This document shows positions 7,847 through 15,754 of a DNA stretch of 30,190 bases, one piece after another; the stretch's first letter is position 1, and each line of letters begins with the position of its first letter. The position numbers and the translations under genes are program-made. The notes under the pieces are model-generated. The model searched no databases and had not been told where the DNA came from. It saw only the letters and a list, made by a program, of their open reading frames with translations. The stretch is from Megamonas hypermegale_A. Lineage in GTDB: Bacteria > Bacillota > Negativicutes > Selenomonadales > Selenomonadaceae. Where the stretch lies: assembly GCF_030371585.1 (NCBI RefSeq), contig NZ_JAUDCE010000030.1; one strand, written 5' to 3'.

Positions 7847-8656
7847 ATGCTAAAGAAAAGTATCTGGTATAAATTGATTTTGGTTATGATGATTTTATGC
7901 CTGCCGCTTTTGGTATCAAGCCCTAAAATCATACCGGCTGCGGCTGCGGAAAATGAGGACAATATTTCCATTACCGTTTTGAATTATCATAAAGTTGATG
8001 ATATGAATATAGCATTGTCTGTTCTGCCGAATGATTTTGACAGGCAGATGGCATATTTGAAGGAACACGGCTATAATACCATCAACAGCCAGCAGTTGTA
8101 TGAATATCTGGCAAACGGTGCGCCGCTTCCGCCTAATCCGATTATGATAACGTTTGACGACGGTTATGAGGATAATTACCGCAATGCGTATCCGATTTTA
8201 CAGAAATACGGTTTTACCGGCACGATTTTCGTCATAACGGATTTTGTGAGTGCTCAGCCGAATTATCTGACGTGGGAACAGATTAAGGAAATGAAGGCAC
8301 ACGGCATGGATTTTCAGTCGCATACGGCTACACATCAGTCGATGACAGGGCTGAGTGAGGAACAGCTGCGTCAGGAGCTTACGAAATCGAAACAGACACT
8401 TGATGCGCAGTTAAATCAGGATACTTTGTTTGTAGCTTATCCGACCGGCACGTATAATCTGTATATAGCAAAGCTGGTTGATGAAGCGGGATACAAGGGA
8501 GCATTCACGATAAAATACGGCAATATTGACAAAGACAGCAATATTTACGCTTTGGAGCGCGTGCCGATTTTTCATACGGAAAATACGTTCCTGTCCTTTT
8601 ATGAACGAATGCACTATATACCTGTTTTTGAACGGTTGGGCTGGTACAAGAGCTGA
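7847..8656 (+). CDS. Exported polysaccharide deacetylase (NodB-fold, carbohydrate esterase 4)
   Basis: The 269-aa protein has a signal peptide or N-terminal anchor (KK, a hydrophobic stretch at 8-24, and AAAA just before residue 35), so it acts outside the cytoplasmic membrane. The NodB domain motifs are present: TFDDGYED with D104 and D105, the metal-binding H159-x3-H163 pair in SHTATHQ, and YPTGTYN in place of the usual RPPxG. These enzymes remove N- or O-acetyl groups from peptidoglycan or surface polysaccharide; the substrate cannot be told here. It lies in one transcription unit with the Lgt-like gene and directly before the dcw cluster. No clear ribosome-binding site at optimal spacing precedes ATG 7847 (AAGGA is 18 nt away), so the start is less certain. 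Confidence 0.88.
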   Translation: MLKKSIWYKLILVMMILCLPLLVSSPKIIPAAAAENEDNISITVLNYHKVDDMNIALSVLPNDFDRQMAYLKEHGYNTINSQQLYEYLANGAPLPPNPIMITFDDGYEDNYRNAYPILQKYGFTGTIFVITDFVSAQPNYLTWEQIKEMKAHGMDFQSHTATHQSMTGLSEEQLRQELTKSKQTLDAQLNQDTLFVAYPTGTYNLYIAKLVDEAGYKGAFTIKYGNIDKDSNIYALERVPIFHTENTFLSFYERMHYIPVFERLGWYKS

Positions 8657-8738
8657 TATTTTCTATTGAAATAAAGTTCATTGCCTGTTAAAATTATAAA
8701 TAATAATTATCGGGCTATAAAATAGGGGTGGTTAATTC

Positions 8739-9674
8739 GTGAAATTTGAACATGTCAGTGTTCTGCCGCAGGAAGTTATTGCCGGTCTGAATATAAAGCC
8801 GGACGGCACGTATGTGGATTGTACGCTGGGCGGCGCCGGTCATGCTTCACGCATTGCGGAAAAACTGAATGAGAACGGTCATTTAATCGGTATTGACCAG
8901 GACGATGACGCAATAGAGGCAGCTTCGTCAAGGCTCAAACCGTATAAATGTAAAATAGATATTGTACACAGTAATTTTAAAAATTTGGAGCAGGTCTTAA
9001 AAGATTTGCAGATAGAGTTTGTTGACGGATTTCTGTTTGATTTGGGCGTATCATCGTATCAGCTGGATGAAGCGGACAGAGGTTTTTCGTATATGCACGA
9101 TGCGCCGCTTGATATGCGCATGGACAAAGCGGGAAAGTTTTCGGCATATGATGTAGTCAACGGGTATGATGAGGAGAAACTCAATTATATTTTCAAGACG
9201 TACGGAGAAGAACGCTGGTCAAAGCGCATTGCGCAGTTTATCGTGGAGTATCGCCGGGAAAATCCGATTGAAACAACGGGTCAGCTCGTGGATATCATCA
9301 GAAGAGCTATACCAGCGGCAGTGCGCAAGAAAGCTACGGGTCATCCGGCCAAAAGAATTTTTCAGGCCATCCGCATTGAGGTAAATAATGAACTCGGCAT
9401 ACTGGAAGATACGTTCCGCACGGCTGTTAGTCATTTAAACTGCGGCGGGCGCATTGCCGTGATAACGTTCCATTCGCTGGAAGACCGGATAACGAAAAAC
9501 GTATTTAAGGAAATGGCGAGAGGCTGTATCTGTCCGCCGCAGCTGCCTGTGTGTGTCTGTCATCACAAGGCGCAGATAAAACTGTGCGGCAAGGCGATTA
9601 AACCGTCGAATGAGGAAATGGAAGAAAATTCCCGTTCCAAGAGTGCTAAGCTGAGAATAGCTGAGAAATTGTAA
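8739..9674 (+). CDS. rsmH: 16S rRNA (cytosine-1402-N4)-methyltransferase RsmH (MraW)
   Basis: RsmH methylates N4 of C1402 in 16S rRNA in the decoding centre, using S-adenosylmethionine. The 311-aa product has the normal length and hallmarks: HVSVLPQEVIAGL at the N terminus, the SAM-binding DCTLGGAGH, DLGVSSYQLD, GFSYMHDAPLDMRMD, and a C-terminal NSRSKSAKLRIAEKL. The start is GTG at 8739, with GGGGTGG 7 nt upstream. It is the first gene of the dcw cluster here; mraZ, which usually precedes it, is absent, with the deacetylase gene in its place. ftsL follows 19 bp downstream. No convincing promoter could be defined in the AT-rich 8657-8738 gap. Confidence 0.97.
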   Translation: MKFEHVSVLPQEVIAGLNIKPDGTYVDCTLGGAGHASRIAEKLNENGHLIGIDQDDDAIEAASSRLKPYKCKIDIVHSNFKNLEQVLKDLQIEFVDGFLFDLGVSSYQLDEADRGFSYMHDAPLDMRMDKAGKFSAYDVVNGYDEEKLNYIFKTYGEERWSKRIAQFIVEYRRENPIETTGQLVDIIRRAIPAAVRKKATGHPAKRIFQAIRIEVNNELGILEDTFRTAVSHLNCGGRIAVITFHSLEDRITKNVFKEMARGCICPPQLPVCVCHHKAQIKLCGKAIKPSNEEMEENSRSKSAKLRIAEKL

Positions 9675-9693
9675 TTTCAGGAGGAATAATAAT

Positions 9694-10068
9694 ATGGTGG
9701 CGCAGCGTAAAGAGGTTGAATGGGAGAGTGAACAGGCTCTGCCGCGGCGAAATAAAATAAGAAAAACAGTACAACAGAGAAGGCAGGAAAAGAATTTGAA
9801 CAATGCGTTGCGTACCAGATGTATGATATTATTTGTTATTACGACAGTATTGGCGGTCTTTTTCATTTTGCGCAGCGGCATGGCGGCAAGTGAAGCGTAT
9901 CAGCTAAATCAGATGAAAGGACAGGCAACCGTGCTGGAAACGGAAAATGCCCGGCTGCATCTGGAAATAGCCCATTTGAAATCGCCGGAGAGAATTCAGC
10001 AGATTGCTCAGCAGGAGCTCGGCATGATACTGCCGGACAAGTTTTTCTTTTCAACTAAAAATAACTGA
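9694..10068 (+). CDS. ftsL: FtsL-like cell division protein
   Basis: This small bitopic protein fits FtsL by position (after rsmH) and layout: a basic cytoplasmic tail (1-40), one membrane segment (about 43-59), and an extracytoplasmic coiled coil (about 68-96) ending in IQQIAQQELGM, the pattern shared by FtsL and DivIC. FtsL joins FtsQ/DivIB and FtsB/DivIC to activate septal peptidoglycan synthesis. The sequence is poorly conserved in this family, so the name rests on context and topology. GGAGG lies 8 nt before ATG 9694. A strong terminator begins 3 bp after the stop, which is unusual for a dcw cluster; a division transpeptidase gene normally follows but is absent. Confidence 0.85.
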   Translation: MVAQRKEVEWESEQALPRRNKIRKTVQQRRQEKNLNNALRTRCMILFVITTVLAVFFILRSGMAASEAYQLNQMKGQATVLETENARLHLEIAHLKSPERIQQIAQQELGMILPDKFFFSTKNN

Positions 10069-10071
10069 TGA

Positions 10072-10119
10072 TTAAGCCATATTTTTCTTTAATTTGAAAA
10101 TTTATGGCTTAATTTTTTT
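10072..10119 (+). terminator. Rho-independent terminator after ftsL
   Basis: TTAAGCCATA (10072-10081) pairs perfectly with TATGGCTTAA (10103-10112) and is followed by seven T. It should separate rsmH-ftsL from the mur genes. Confidence 0.8.
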
Positions 10120-10123
10120 ATAG

Positions 10124-10152
10124 TATACATTAATACATAAGTGAGCTATAAT
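10124..10152 (+). promoter_or_regulatory. Candidate promoter of the murE operon
   Basis: TATACA (10124-10129; 4 of 6), a 17-bp spacer and a perfect TATAAT (10147-10152) follow directly after the ftsL terminator. Transcripts would carry a leader of about 185 nt that includes the whole palindromic element at 10186-10316. Confidence 0.55.
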
Positions 10153-10185
10153 ATAGGTTGATTTATATAGTCATTTAAGAATAAT

Positions 10186-10316
10186 ACCTGTTGCGCTAGT
10201 TAATTTTCTAAAGCAGTATAATACTTTATATTTAATGAGGTTAAGTGCCAACATCGAATGAATATAAAGTATTATACTGCTGTCTAGAGGCTCAATGTCT
10301 TACTAGCACAATAGGT
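10186..10316 (-). mobile_element. MITE-like palindromic element, copy 1 (inverted orientation)
   Basis: The element is 131 bp long. Its ends ACCTGTTGCGCTAGT and ACTAGCACAATAGGT are inverted repeats with two mismatches. GAATAAT lies directly outside on both sides (10179-10185, 10317-10323), a 7-bp target-site duplication. Inside, 21-bp perfect arms (10212-10232 and 10261-10281, containing AGCAGTATAATACTTTA) flank a 28-base loop. The loop and subterminal sequences are the reverse complement of those in copy 2, so this copy is inverted. There is no ORF of note. It sits between ftsL and murE, where many Firmicutes have a division PBP gene, and would fold into a strong hairpin in the mur mRNA leader. 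Confidence 0.88.
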
Positions 10317-10342
10317 GAATAATCGTTTTGGGAGGATATAAA

Positions 10343-11836
10343 ATGACCATAAAGCAGCTGGTGTCTGTATTAAAAGATGTGGAAGTATTCGGAGATACGG
10401 ATAAGGAAATAGAATTTATCGCGCACGACTCGCGCCGTGTACGCAACAATACTTTATTCGTATGTATTTCCGGCACGAGAGTAGACGGAAATAAATTTAT
10501 TCCGCAGGCTGTCAAGGCGGGAGCATGTGCCGTTATGACGGAAGCGGATGTACAGGCTCCGGAAGGCGTTACTGTTATAAAGGTAAAAGATATTCATAAA
10601 GCTATGGAACTTTGCGTGCCGTATTTTTACGGCTATCCGGGCAAAAAAATGCGCATGATAGGCGTAACGGGAACGAACGGCAAGACGAGTAGCACGTATA
10701 TGCTCCGCGACATTCTGCGCCGTGCAGGCTACAAAGTCGGCGTTATCGGCACGATTAAAATCATGATTGAAGATGAAGAGCTGCCAATTCACAATACGAC
10801 GCCGGACGTAGTTGATTTGCAGGAAACGCTGCATAATATGTATCAAAAAGGCATGGATTACGTCGTGATGGAAGTTTCTTCCCATGCACTCGATATGAAC
10901 CGTGTTGCCGGCTGTGAATACGATACGGCGATATTCACGAATTTGACGCAGGACCACCTGGATTACCATAAAACGATGGAAAATTATGCTTTAGCGAAAG
11001 CAAAGCTGTTTGAAGGTCTGTCTGCTCCTGACTCGGTAAAAACGGGTAAGACGGCCGTTATCAATATAGATGATGAATTGGGCAGCAAGACAATGCTGGA
11101 GCATACGCACTGCAATCTGATTACGTACGGCATAAAGCGCAAAGATGCCGCACTGAAAGCGGAAAATGTGGAAATAAAAGCTTCGGGTGCCTCTTTTGAT
11201 GTGGAATATAATAATGAAGCAATTCATTTTGATTTAAAAGTAACGGGTATGTTCAACGTATACAACATTCTGGGCGTAATCGGCGCGGCTTTGGCGGAAC
11301 ATATCGCTCCAGCCGTTATCCGTGAAACGCTGGAAAATTTTGAAGCGGTAGCAGGCCGTTTCGAGCTGGTGCGACAGGGACAGGATTTCAGTGTAATCGT
11401 CGATTATGCGCATACGCCGGACGGTTTGGAAAATGTGCTCAAAACGGCACGCGAGATTGCGAAAAAACGCCTGATTGTTGTATTCGGCTGCGGTGGCGAC
11501 CGTGACAGAACGAAACGTCCGATTATGGGACGCATTGCGGCGCAGCTGGCGGATGTGGTAATCGCAACTTCGGATAATCCGCGTACGGAAGACCCGGAAT
11601 TTATTTTATCGCAAGTGGAAGAAGGCGTGCTTCCGGCACTGCACGGCAATTTCCATGAAAAAATCACGGACAGACGGCAGGCGATTTTCCGCGCGGTTGA
11701 ACTGGCGCAGAAAGACGATATCGTCCTGATAGCCGGTAAAGGCCACGAAAATTATCAGATTTTGAAAACGGGAACAATTCATTTTGACGATAAGGAAGTT
11801 GCAATCGAAGCAATTAGGAGGAAGTTAAATGGCTGA
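10343..11836 (+). CDS. murE: UDP-MurNAc-L-Ala-D-Glu:meso-diaminopimelate ligase MurE
   Basis: MurE is a cytoplasmic ATP-dependent Mur ligase adding the third residue of the peptidoglycan stem peptide. The ATP loop GVTGTNGKTS is at 107-116. The substrate-selecting motif reads DNPR (411-414), followed by TEDP, the form typical of meso-diaminopimelate ligases rather than lysine ligases, so the wall is predicted to be of DAP type. The 497-aa length is normal. I placed the start at ATG 10343, with GGGAGG 7 nt upstream; the frame is open to TTG 10328 but that codon precedes the ribosome-binding site. The last 8 bases overlap murF, so translation is coupled. It is the first gene of the mur block after the ftsL terminator. 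Confidence 0.97.
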   Translation: MTIKQLVSVLKDVEVFGDTDKEIEFIAHDSRRVRNNTLFVCISGTRVDGNKFIPQAVKAGACAVMTEADVQAPEGVTVIKVKDIHKAMELCVPYFYGYPGKKMRMIGVTGTNGKTSSTYMLRDILRRAGYKVGVIGTIKIMIEDEELPIHNTTPDVVDLQETLHNMYQKGMDYVVMEVSSHALDMNRVAGCEYDTAIFTNLTQDHLDYHKTMENYALAKAKLFEGLSAPDSVKTGKTAVINIDDELGSKTMLEHTHCNLITYGIKRKDAALKAENVEIKASGASFDVEYNNEAIHFDLKVTGMFNVYNILGVIGAALAEHIAPAVIRETLENFEAVAGRFELVRQGQDFSVIVDYAHTPDGLENVLKTAREIAKKRLIVVFGCGGDRDRTKRPIMGRIAAQLADVVIATSDNPRTEDPEFILSQVEEGVLPALHGNFHEKITDRRQAIFRAVELAQKDDIVLIAGKGHENYQILKTGTIHFDDKEVAIEAIRRKLNG

Positions 11837-13220
11837 TTATCAATTTAATTTGACGCAGGTTATGCAGGCGACGAACGCCGTTTTGAAAAAACTGACTTCG
11901 GCGGCTGTTTTCGGCGGCGTTACGACGGATACGCGCAAAGTGGAAGAAGGCATGCTTTTCGTTGCCTTGAAAGGTGAAAAATTCGACGGGCATGATTTTA
12001 TCGCGCAGGCGGCGCAAAAAGGCGCAATCGGCGCGATTGTAAATAAAGATTACGATGTATCGCTTTTGGAAGATGTGGATATTGATATTTTGGCCGTAGA
12101 CGACACGCTTAAGGCTTATCAGGATTTGGCGAAATTCTGGCGCAGCAAGTTCTCTATTCCGGTAATCGGCATTACCGGCTCGAACGGCAAAACGACAACG
12201 AAGGATTTGACGGCGGCCGTGCTTTCCGGTAAATGGAACGTACTCAAAACGCAGGCTAATTTCAACAATGAAATCGGCTTGCCGATGACACTTTTGCAGC
12301 TCAATAAAACGCATGATGCCGCCGTAGTGGAAATGGGTATGCGCGGTCTCGGTCAGATTAAAGCACTGACGGAGATTGCAAAACCGACAATCGGTGTTAT
12401 CACCAATGTCGGCGAGACACATTTGGAACTGCTCGGCACGATAGAAAATATCGCTAAAGCGAAAAGCGAAATGGCGCAGGCGATTGAAATCAATGGCAAG
12501 GTTATTTTAAACGCCGATGATGAACACGTGGCGAAAATGCGGGAAGTAACGAAAGCGCGCGCTGTGTATTTCGGCATAAATCACATGGCTGACGTGAAAG
12601 CTTTCGACATTAAAACGGTTGAAGGCGGCAGAACGGAATTTGAGGCGATTGTCGGCGAAAATACGGCGCATTTCACTTTGAATATGCTCGGCATTCACAA
12701 TGTGTACAACTGTCTGGCAGCGCTTGCCGTAGGGTATGCGTGCGGTCTCACGATTGAGGAAATGCAAAAGGGTTTAGCTTCGTTCAAGCCGACGGCAATG
12801 CGTTTTGAATATAAGAAAATCGGTGATTTTAACATTATCAACGATGCGTACAATGCCAGCCCGATGTCGACGGAGGCGGCGCTCAAAAATCTGGCGCAGG
12901 TGGCGCAGGGCCGCAAATTTCTCGTGATGGGCGATATGTTTGAGCTGGGCAGCGTAGAGATTGCAGCGCATGAAAATGTGGCGCAGCAGGCAAAGCAGGC
13001 AGGTGTTGATGTGCTTATCACGCGAGGCAGTCTTACGAAAAATACGGCACACAAAGCGCGTGAAGTGGGCATTGCAGACGTTTATGAATGTGAAAGCCAT
13101 GAAGAAGCCGCAGCTGTTCTGCAAAAAATTCTGCAAAAAGGCGATACGGTTTTATTCAAGGGTTCGCACGGTATGCACATGGAAAAAATAATTGAATTAC
13201 TGGAGAATGAATATAAATGA
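11829..13220 (+). CDS. murF: UDP-MurNAc-tripeptide:D-alanyl-D-alanine ligase MurF
   Basis: MurF adds the D-Ala-D-Ala dipeptide to the UDP-MurNAc-tripeptide in the cytoplasm, using ATP. The 463-aa product shows the Mur ligase ATP loop GITGSNGKTTTKDL (about 112-125), the N-terminal uridine-binding domain with TTDTRKVEEGMLFVALKGEKFDGHDF, and the C-terminal NDAYNASPMS and GDMFELG motifs typical of MurF. An AGGAGGAAG ribosome-binding site lies within the end of murE, 5-9 nt before ATG 11829. The gene overlaps murE by 8 bp and mraY by 4 bp (ATGA). The dipeptide is supplied by the Ddl encoded at 18281. Confidence 0.97.
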   Translation: MADYQFNLTQVMQATNAVLKKLTSAAVFGGVTTDTRKVEEGMLFVALKGEKFDGHDFIAQAAQKGAIGAIVNKDYDVSLLEDVDIDILAVDDTLKAYQDLAKFWRSKFSIPVIGITGSNGKTTTKDLTAAVLSGKWNVLKTQANFNNEIGLPMTLLQLNKTHDAAVVEMGMRGLGQIKALTEIAKPTIGVITNVGETHLELLGTIENIAKAKSEMAQAIEINGKVILNADDEHVAKMREVTKARAVYFGINHMADVKAFDIKTVEGGRTEFEAIVGENTAHFTLNMLGIHNVYNCLAALAVGYACGLTIEEMQKGLASFKPTAMRFEYKKIGDFNIINDAYNASPMSTEAALKNLAQVAQGRKFLVMGDMFELGSVEIAAHENVAQQAKQAGVDVLITRGSLTKNTAHKAREVGIADVYECESHEEAAAVLQKILQKGDTVLFKGSHGMHMEKIIELLENEYK

Positions 13221-14191
13221 TGGAGATTTTTAATCTTAACATGCTTTGGGCAGCGGTTGCAGCTGCCCTTGTGGTTTTGGTGACGGGACCGTTTCTGATA
13301 CCGGAGCTGCACAAGCTGAAATTCGGACAGAGTATCCGCGAGGAAGGGCCGAAAAGTCATCAGGCGAAATCCGGCACGCCGACAATGGGCGGCATCATGA
13401 TTATTGCCGGTATAACGATTGCCACATTGATTTTTGCCGATTGGAGCATTGAAATCGGTCTGGCGCTGTTTGTCATGCTCGGCCATTTTGTTCTCGGCTT
13501 TTTGGATGATTATATTAAAGTTGTCTTAAAGCGTAATCTGGGGCTTAAAGCAAAGCAGAAATTTTTAGGACAGCTCATCATTGCACTTATCGTAACGTAT
13601 ATCGGCATAAATTATACAGGACTTACGCAGGACGTCTGGATACCGTTTATCGGCAAATCGTACGATATCGGCTGGTTTTACTACGTACTTGTAATCGGCG
13701 TGCTGGTCGGAACGACGAATGCCGTAAATCTCACGGACGGACTGGACGGATTGGCGGCAGGTTCGATGGCGGTGGCTTCGCTCGGCTTTGTGGCTGTCTG
13801 CCTTTATTTCGGTAAAGTAAATCTGGCGATATTCAGCTTTGCCTGCTTCGGCGCGTGCGTTGCATTTTTAAAATTTAACTACCATCCGGCTAAGGTGTTC
13901 ATGGGTGATACGGGTTCATTAGCGCTCGGCGGCGTACTGGCGGCGCTGGGGATTTTGACGAAAACGGAACTGCTGCTGATTATCCTTGGCGGACTGTTCG
14001 TTATTGAAACGCTGTCCGTTATAATTCAGGTAACGTCGTTTAAGACGACAGGCAAACGCGTATTTTTGATGAGCCCTATTCATCATCATTTCGAGCTTAA
14101 AGGCTGGTCGGAAACACGCGTAGTCTGGTCGTTCTGGACAGCGGAGCTGGTGTTCTGCGTACTGGCAATGCTTACACTGCATTTCAGTTAA
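13217..14191 (+). CDS. mraY: Phospho-MurNAc-pentapeptide transferase MraY
   Basis: MraY transfers phospho-MurNAc-pentapeptide from UDP to undecaprenyl phosphate, forming lipid I at the inner face of the membrane. The 324-aa protein has about ten hydrophobic segments and the family motifs: FLDDYIK (two catalytic aspartates, about residue 97), NAVNLTDGLDGLAAG (about 171-185), NYHPAKVFMGDTGS and the HHHFELKGWSE loop (about 288-297). The start overlaps murF by 4 bp; two ATG codons in a row (13217, 13220) are possible starts. The stop codon TAA (14189-14191) lies within the 7-bp target duplication of palindromic element copy 2. Confidence 0.97.
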   Translation: MMEIFNLNMLWAAVAAALVVLVTGPFLIPELHKLKFGQSIREEGPKSHQAKSGTPTMGGIMIIAGITIATLIFADWSIEIGLALFVMLGHFVLGFLDDYIKVVLKRNLGLKAKQKFLGQLIIALIVTYIGINYTGLTQDVWIPFIGKSYDIGWFYYVLVIGVLVGTTNAVNLTDGLDGLAAGSMAVASLGFVAVCLYFGKVNLAIFSFACFGACVAFLKFNYHPAKVFMGDTGSLALGGVLAALGILTKTELLLIILGGLFVIETLSVIIQVTSFKTTGKRVFLMSPIHHHFELKGWSETRVVWSFWTAELVFCVLAMLTLHFS

Positions 14192-14192
14192 T

Positions 14193-14323
14193 ACCTGTTG
14201 TGCCAGTAAAACATCGAGCTTACAGCCAGCAGTATAATACTTTATATTCGTTCGATGTTGTCACTTAACCTCACTGAATATAAAGTATTATACTGCTTAA
14301 AAAAATCAATTAGTACGACAAGC
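14193..14323 (+). mobile_element. MITE-like palindromic element, copy 2
   Basis: The element is 131 bp, the same length as copy 1. The left end ACCTGTTGTGCCAGT has a diverged right partner (GTACGACAAGC at 14313-14323; 7 of 11 matching). The flanks AGTTAAT (14186-14192) and ATTTAAT (14324-14330) agree in 6 of 7 bases, an aged target duplication. The internal arms are 22 bp and perfect (14228-14249 and 14276-14297), around a 26-base loop that is the reverse complement of the copy 1 loop. The subterminal ACATCGAGC is shared with copy 3. It lies directly after the mraY stop and before murD. Confidence 0.85.
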
Positions 14324-14372
14324 ATTTAATAATTTTAAGTTAGATTAAAATATGTATTTTGGAGAAGATAAA

Positions 14373-15737
14373 ATGGATTTGAACAGCAAAAAAGTCATTG
14401 TAATCGGTGCCGGTATCAGCGGTTTTGCGGCGGCAAAGCTGGCGAAAAAGCTCGGCGCAGACGTAATCATGAGCGATGCCAATGAAAAAGTGGAGGAAAA
14501 ACACGATTTGAAACCGCTGCGCGAAGCAGGGATAAAAATAGTTCTGGGCAAACAGACGGAAGAATTATTCGAAGGGGCGGAATTGGTGATTATCTCTCCT
14601 GCCGTACCGCGTCATATTCCTATTCTGGAAAAAATCGGTCAGAAAGTGCCGGTTATCAGCGAAGTTGAATTTGCCTACAAGTTAGCGAAAGCGCCTATTT
14701 TCGCCGTAACGGGTACGAACGGCAAGACGACGACGACCATGCTGCTCGGCGAACTGATGAAAACGGTTTACGGTCCGTACAATGTCGGTGTCGGCGGCAA
14801 TATCGGCACGCCGCTGTGCGAAGAATGCTATCGTATCGGCAAGGACGGCTGTATCGTGGCGGAAATTTCCAGCTATCAGATGGAGGCTTCCAGCGAATTT
14901 ACGACGAAGGGCGCTGCCGTTCTGAACGTAACGCCGGACCATTTGGCTCGTCATAAAACCATGGATGTTTATCAGGCGGAAAAGGAAAAAGTATTTGCAC
15001 ACCATACGAAAGACGATTTTCTCGTACTCAACTATGATGATGAACGCACCCGTTCCATGGCGCAGCGAGCAAACAGCACCATCTGCTTTTTCAGCAGCTC
15101 TCAGGAACTGGAAGAAGGCGCTTTCGTCAAGGACGGACAGCTGGTCATCCGCTGGCACGGTATGCTGCATATAATCTGCAAAGTCGATGAAATGCAGATA
15201 AAAGGTTCGCATAATGTGGAAAATGCGCTGGCTGCTTTGGCACTGGCGTTTCTGGCGGGCGGCGATACGGCGAAAATGGCGCAGGTGCTGAAAAATTTTG
15301 CACCAGTGGAACACCGTATTGAACCGGTTAGAACATTAAACGGCGTGACGTATTACAACGACTCCAAAGCGACCAATCCGGAAGCGGCCAATAAAGCTAT
15401 CGGCACATTCCATCATATTATACTGATTGCCGGCGGCGACGATAAGAAAACACCGCTCGACGAATTTTACGCGCTCGTCAATGAACGGGTAGACAAACTG
15501 ATTTTAGTCGGCGACGGAGCGGCGCGTTTTAAAGAGGAAGCGCTGAAACACGGTTATTCGGCGGAAAATATTCTCGAAGCGGGCTATTCCATGGAAAAAG
15601 CGGTCGAAATGGCTTATAATGAAGCAAAAGCTCCGCAGGTGGTGCTTTTATCACCGGCTTGCGCAAGTTTCGACATGTATGACGGTTATGAAGCGCGCGG
15701 CCGTGATTTTAAACGCATCGTTAATGAATTGAAATAA
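14373..15737 (+). CDS. murD: UDP-MurNAc-L-alanine:D-glutamate ligase MurD
   Basis: MurD adds D-glutamate to UDP-MurNAc-L-Ala in the cytoplasm. The 454-aa product has the N-terminal Rossmann-like VIVIGAGISGFAAAKLAKKLG, the ATP loop AVTGTNGKTTTTMLLGEL, the NDSKATNPEAANKAI motif and a C-terminal LLSPACASFDMYDGYEARGRDFKRIV, all diagnostic for MurD. I chose ATG 14373 because GGAGA is 7 nt upstream; ATG 14352 lies before the ribosome-binding site. It is separated from mraY by palindromic element copy 2. murG begins 17 bp after the stop, so the ftsW/spoVE gene that often sits here is absent. Confidence 0.97.
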   Translation: MDLNSKKVIVIGAGISGFAAAKLAKKLGADVIMSDANEKVEEKHDLKPLREAGIKIVLGKQTEELFEGAELVIISPAVPRHIPILEKIGQKVPVISEVEFAYKLAKAPIFAVTGTNGKTTTTMLLGELMKTVYGPYNVGVGGNIGTPLCEECYRIGKDGCIVAEISSYQMEASSEFTTKGAAVLNVTPDHLARHKTMDVYQAEKEKVFAHHTKDDFLVLNYDDERTRSMAQRANSTICFFSSSQELEEGAFVKDGQLVIRWHGMLHIICKVDEMQIKGSHNVENALAALALAFLAGGDTAKMAQVLKNFAPVEHRIEPVRTLNGVTYYNDSKATNPEAANKAIGTFHHIILIAGGDDKKTPLDEFYALVNERVDKLILVGDGAARFKEEALKHGYSAENILEAGYSMEKAVEMAYNEAKAPQVVLLSPACASFDMYDGYEARGRDFKRIVNELK

Positions 15738-15754
15738 GCGAAAGAGGAAATCAG

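Noticed and set aside
9435..9881. Long antisense open frames within rsmH, mur genes, rimO and uvrB
   Set aside because: They mirror the codon pattern of the recognised genes, lack ribosome-binding sites and match no family I know.
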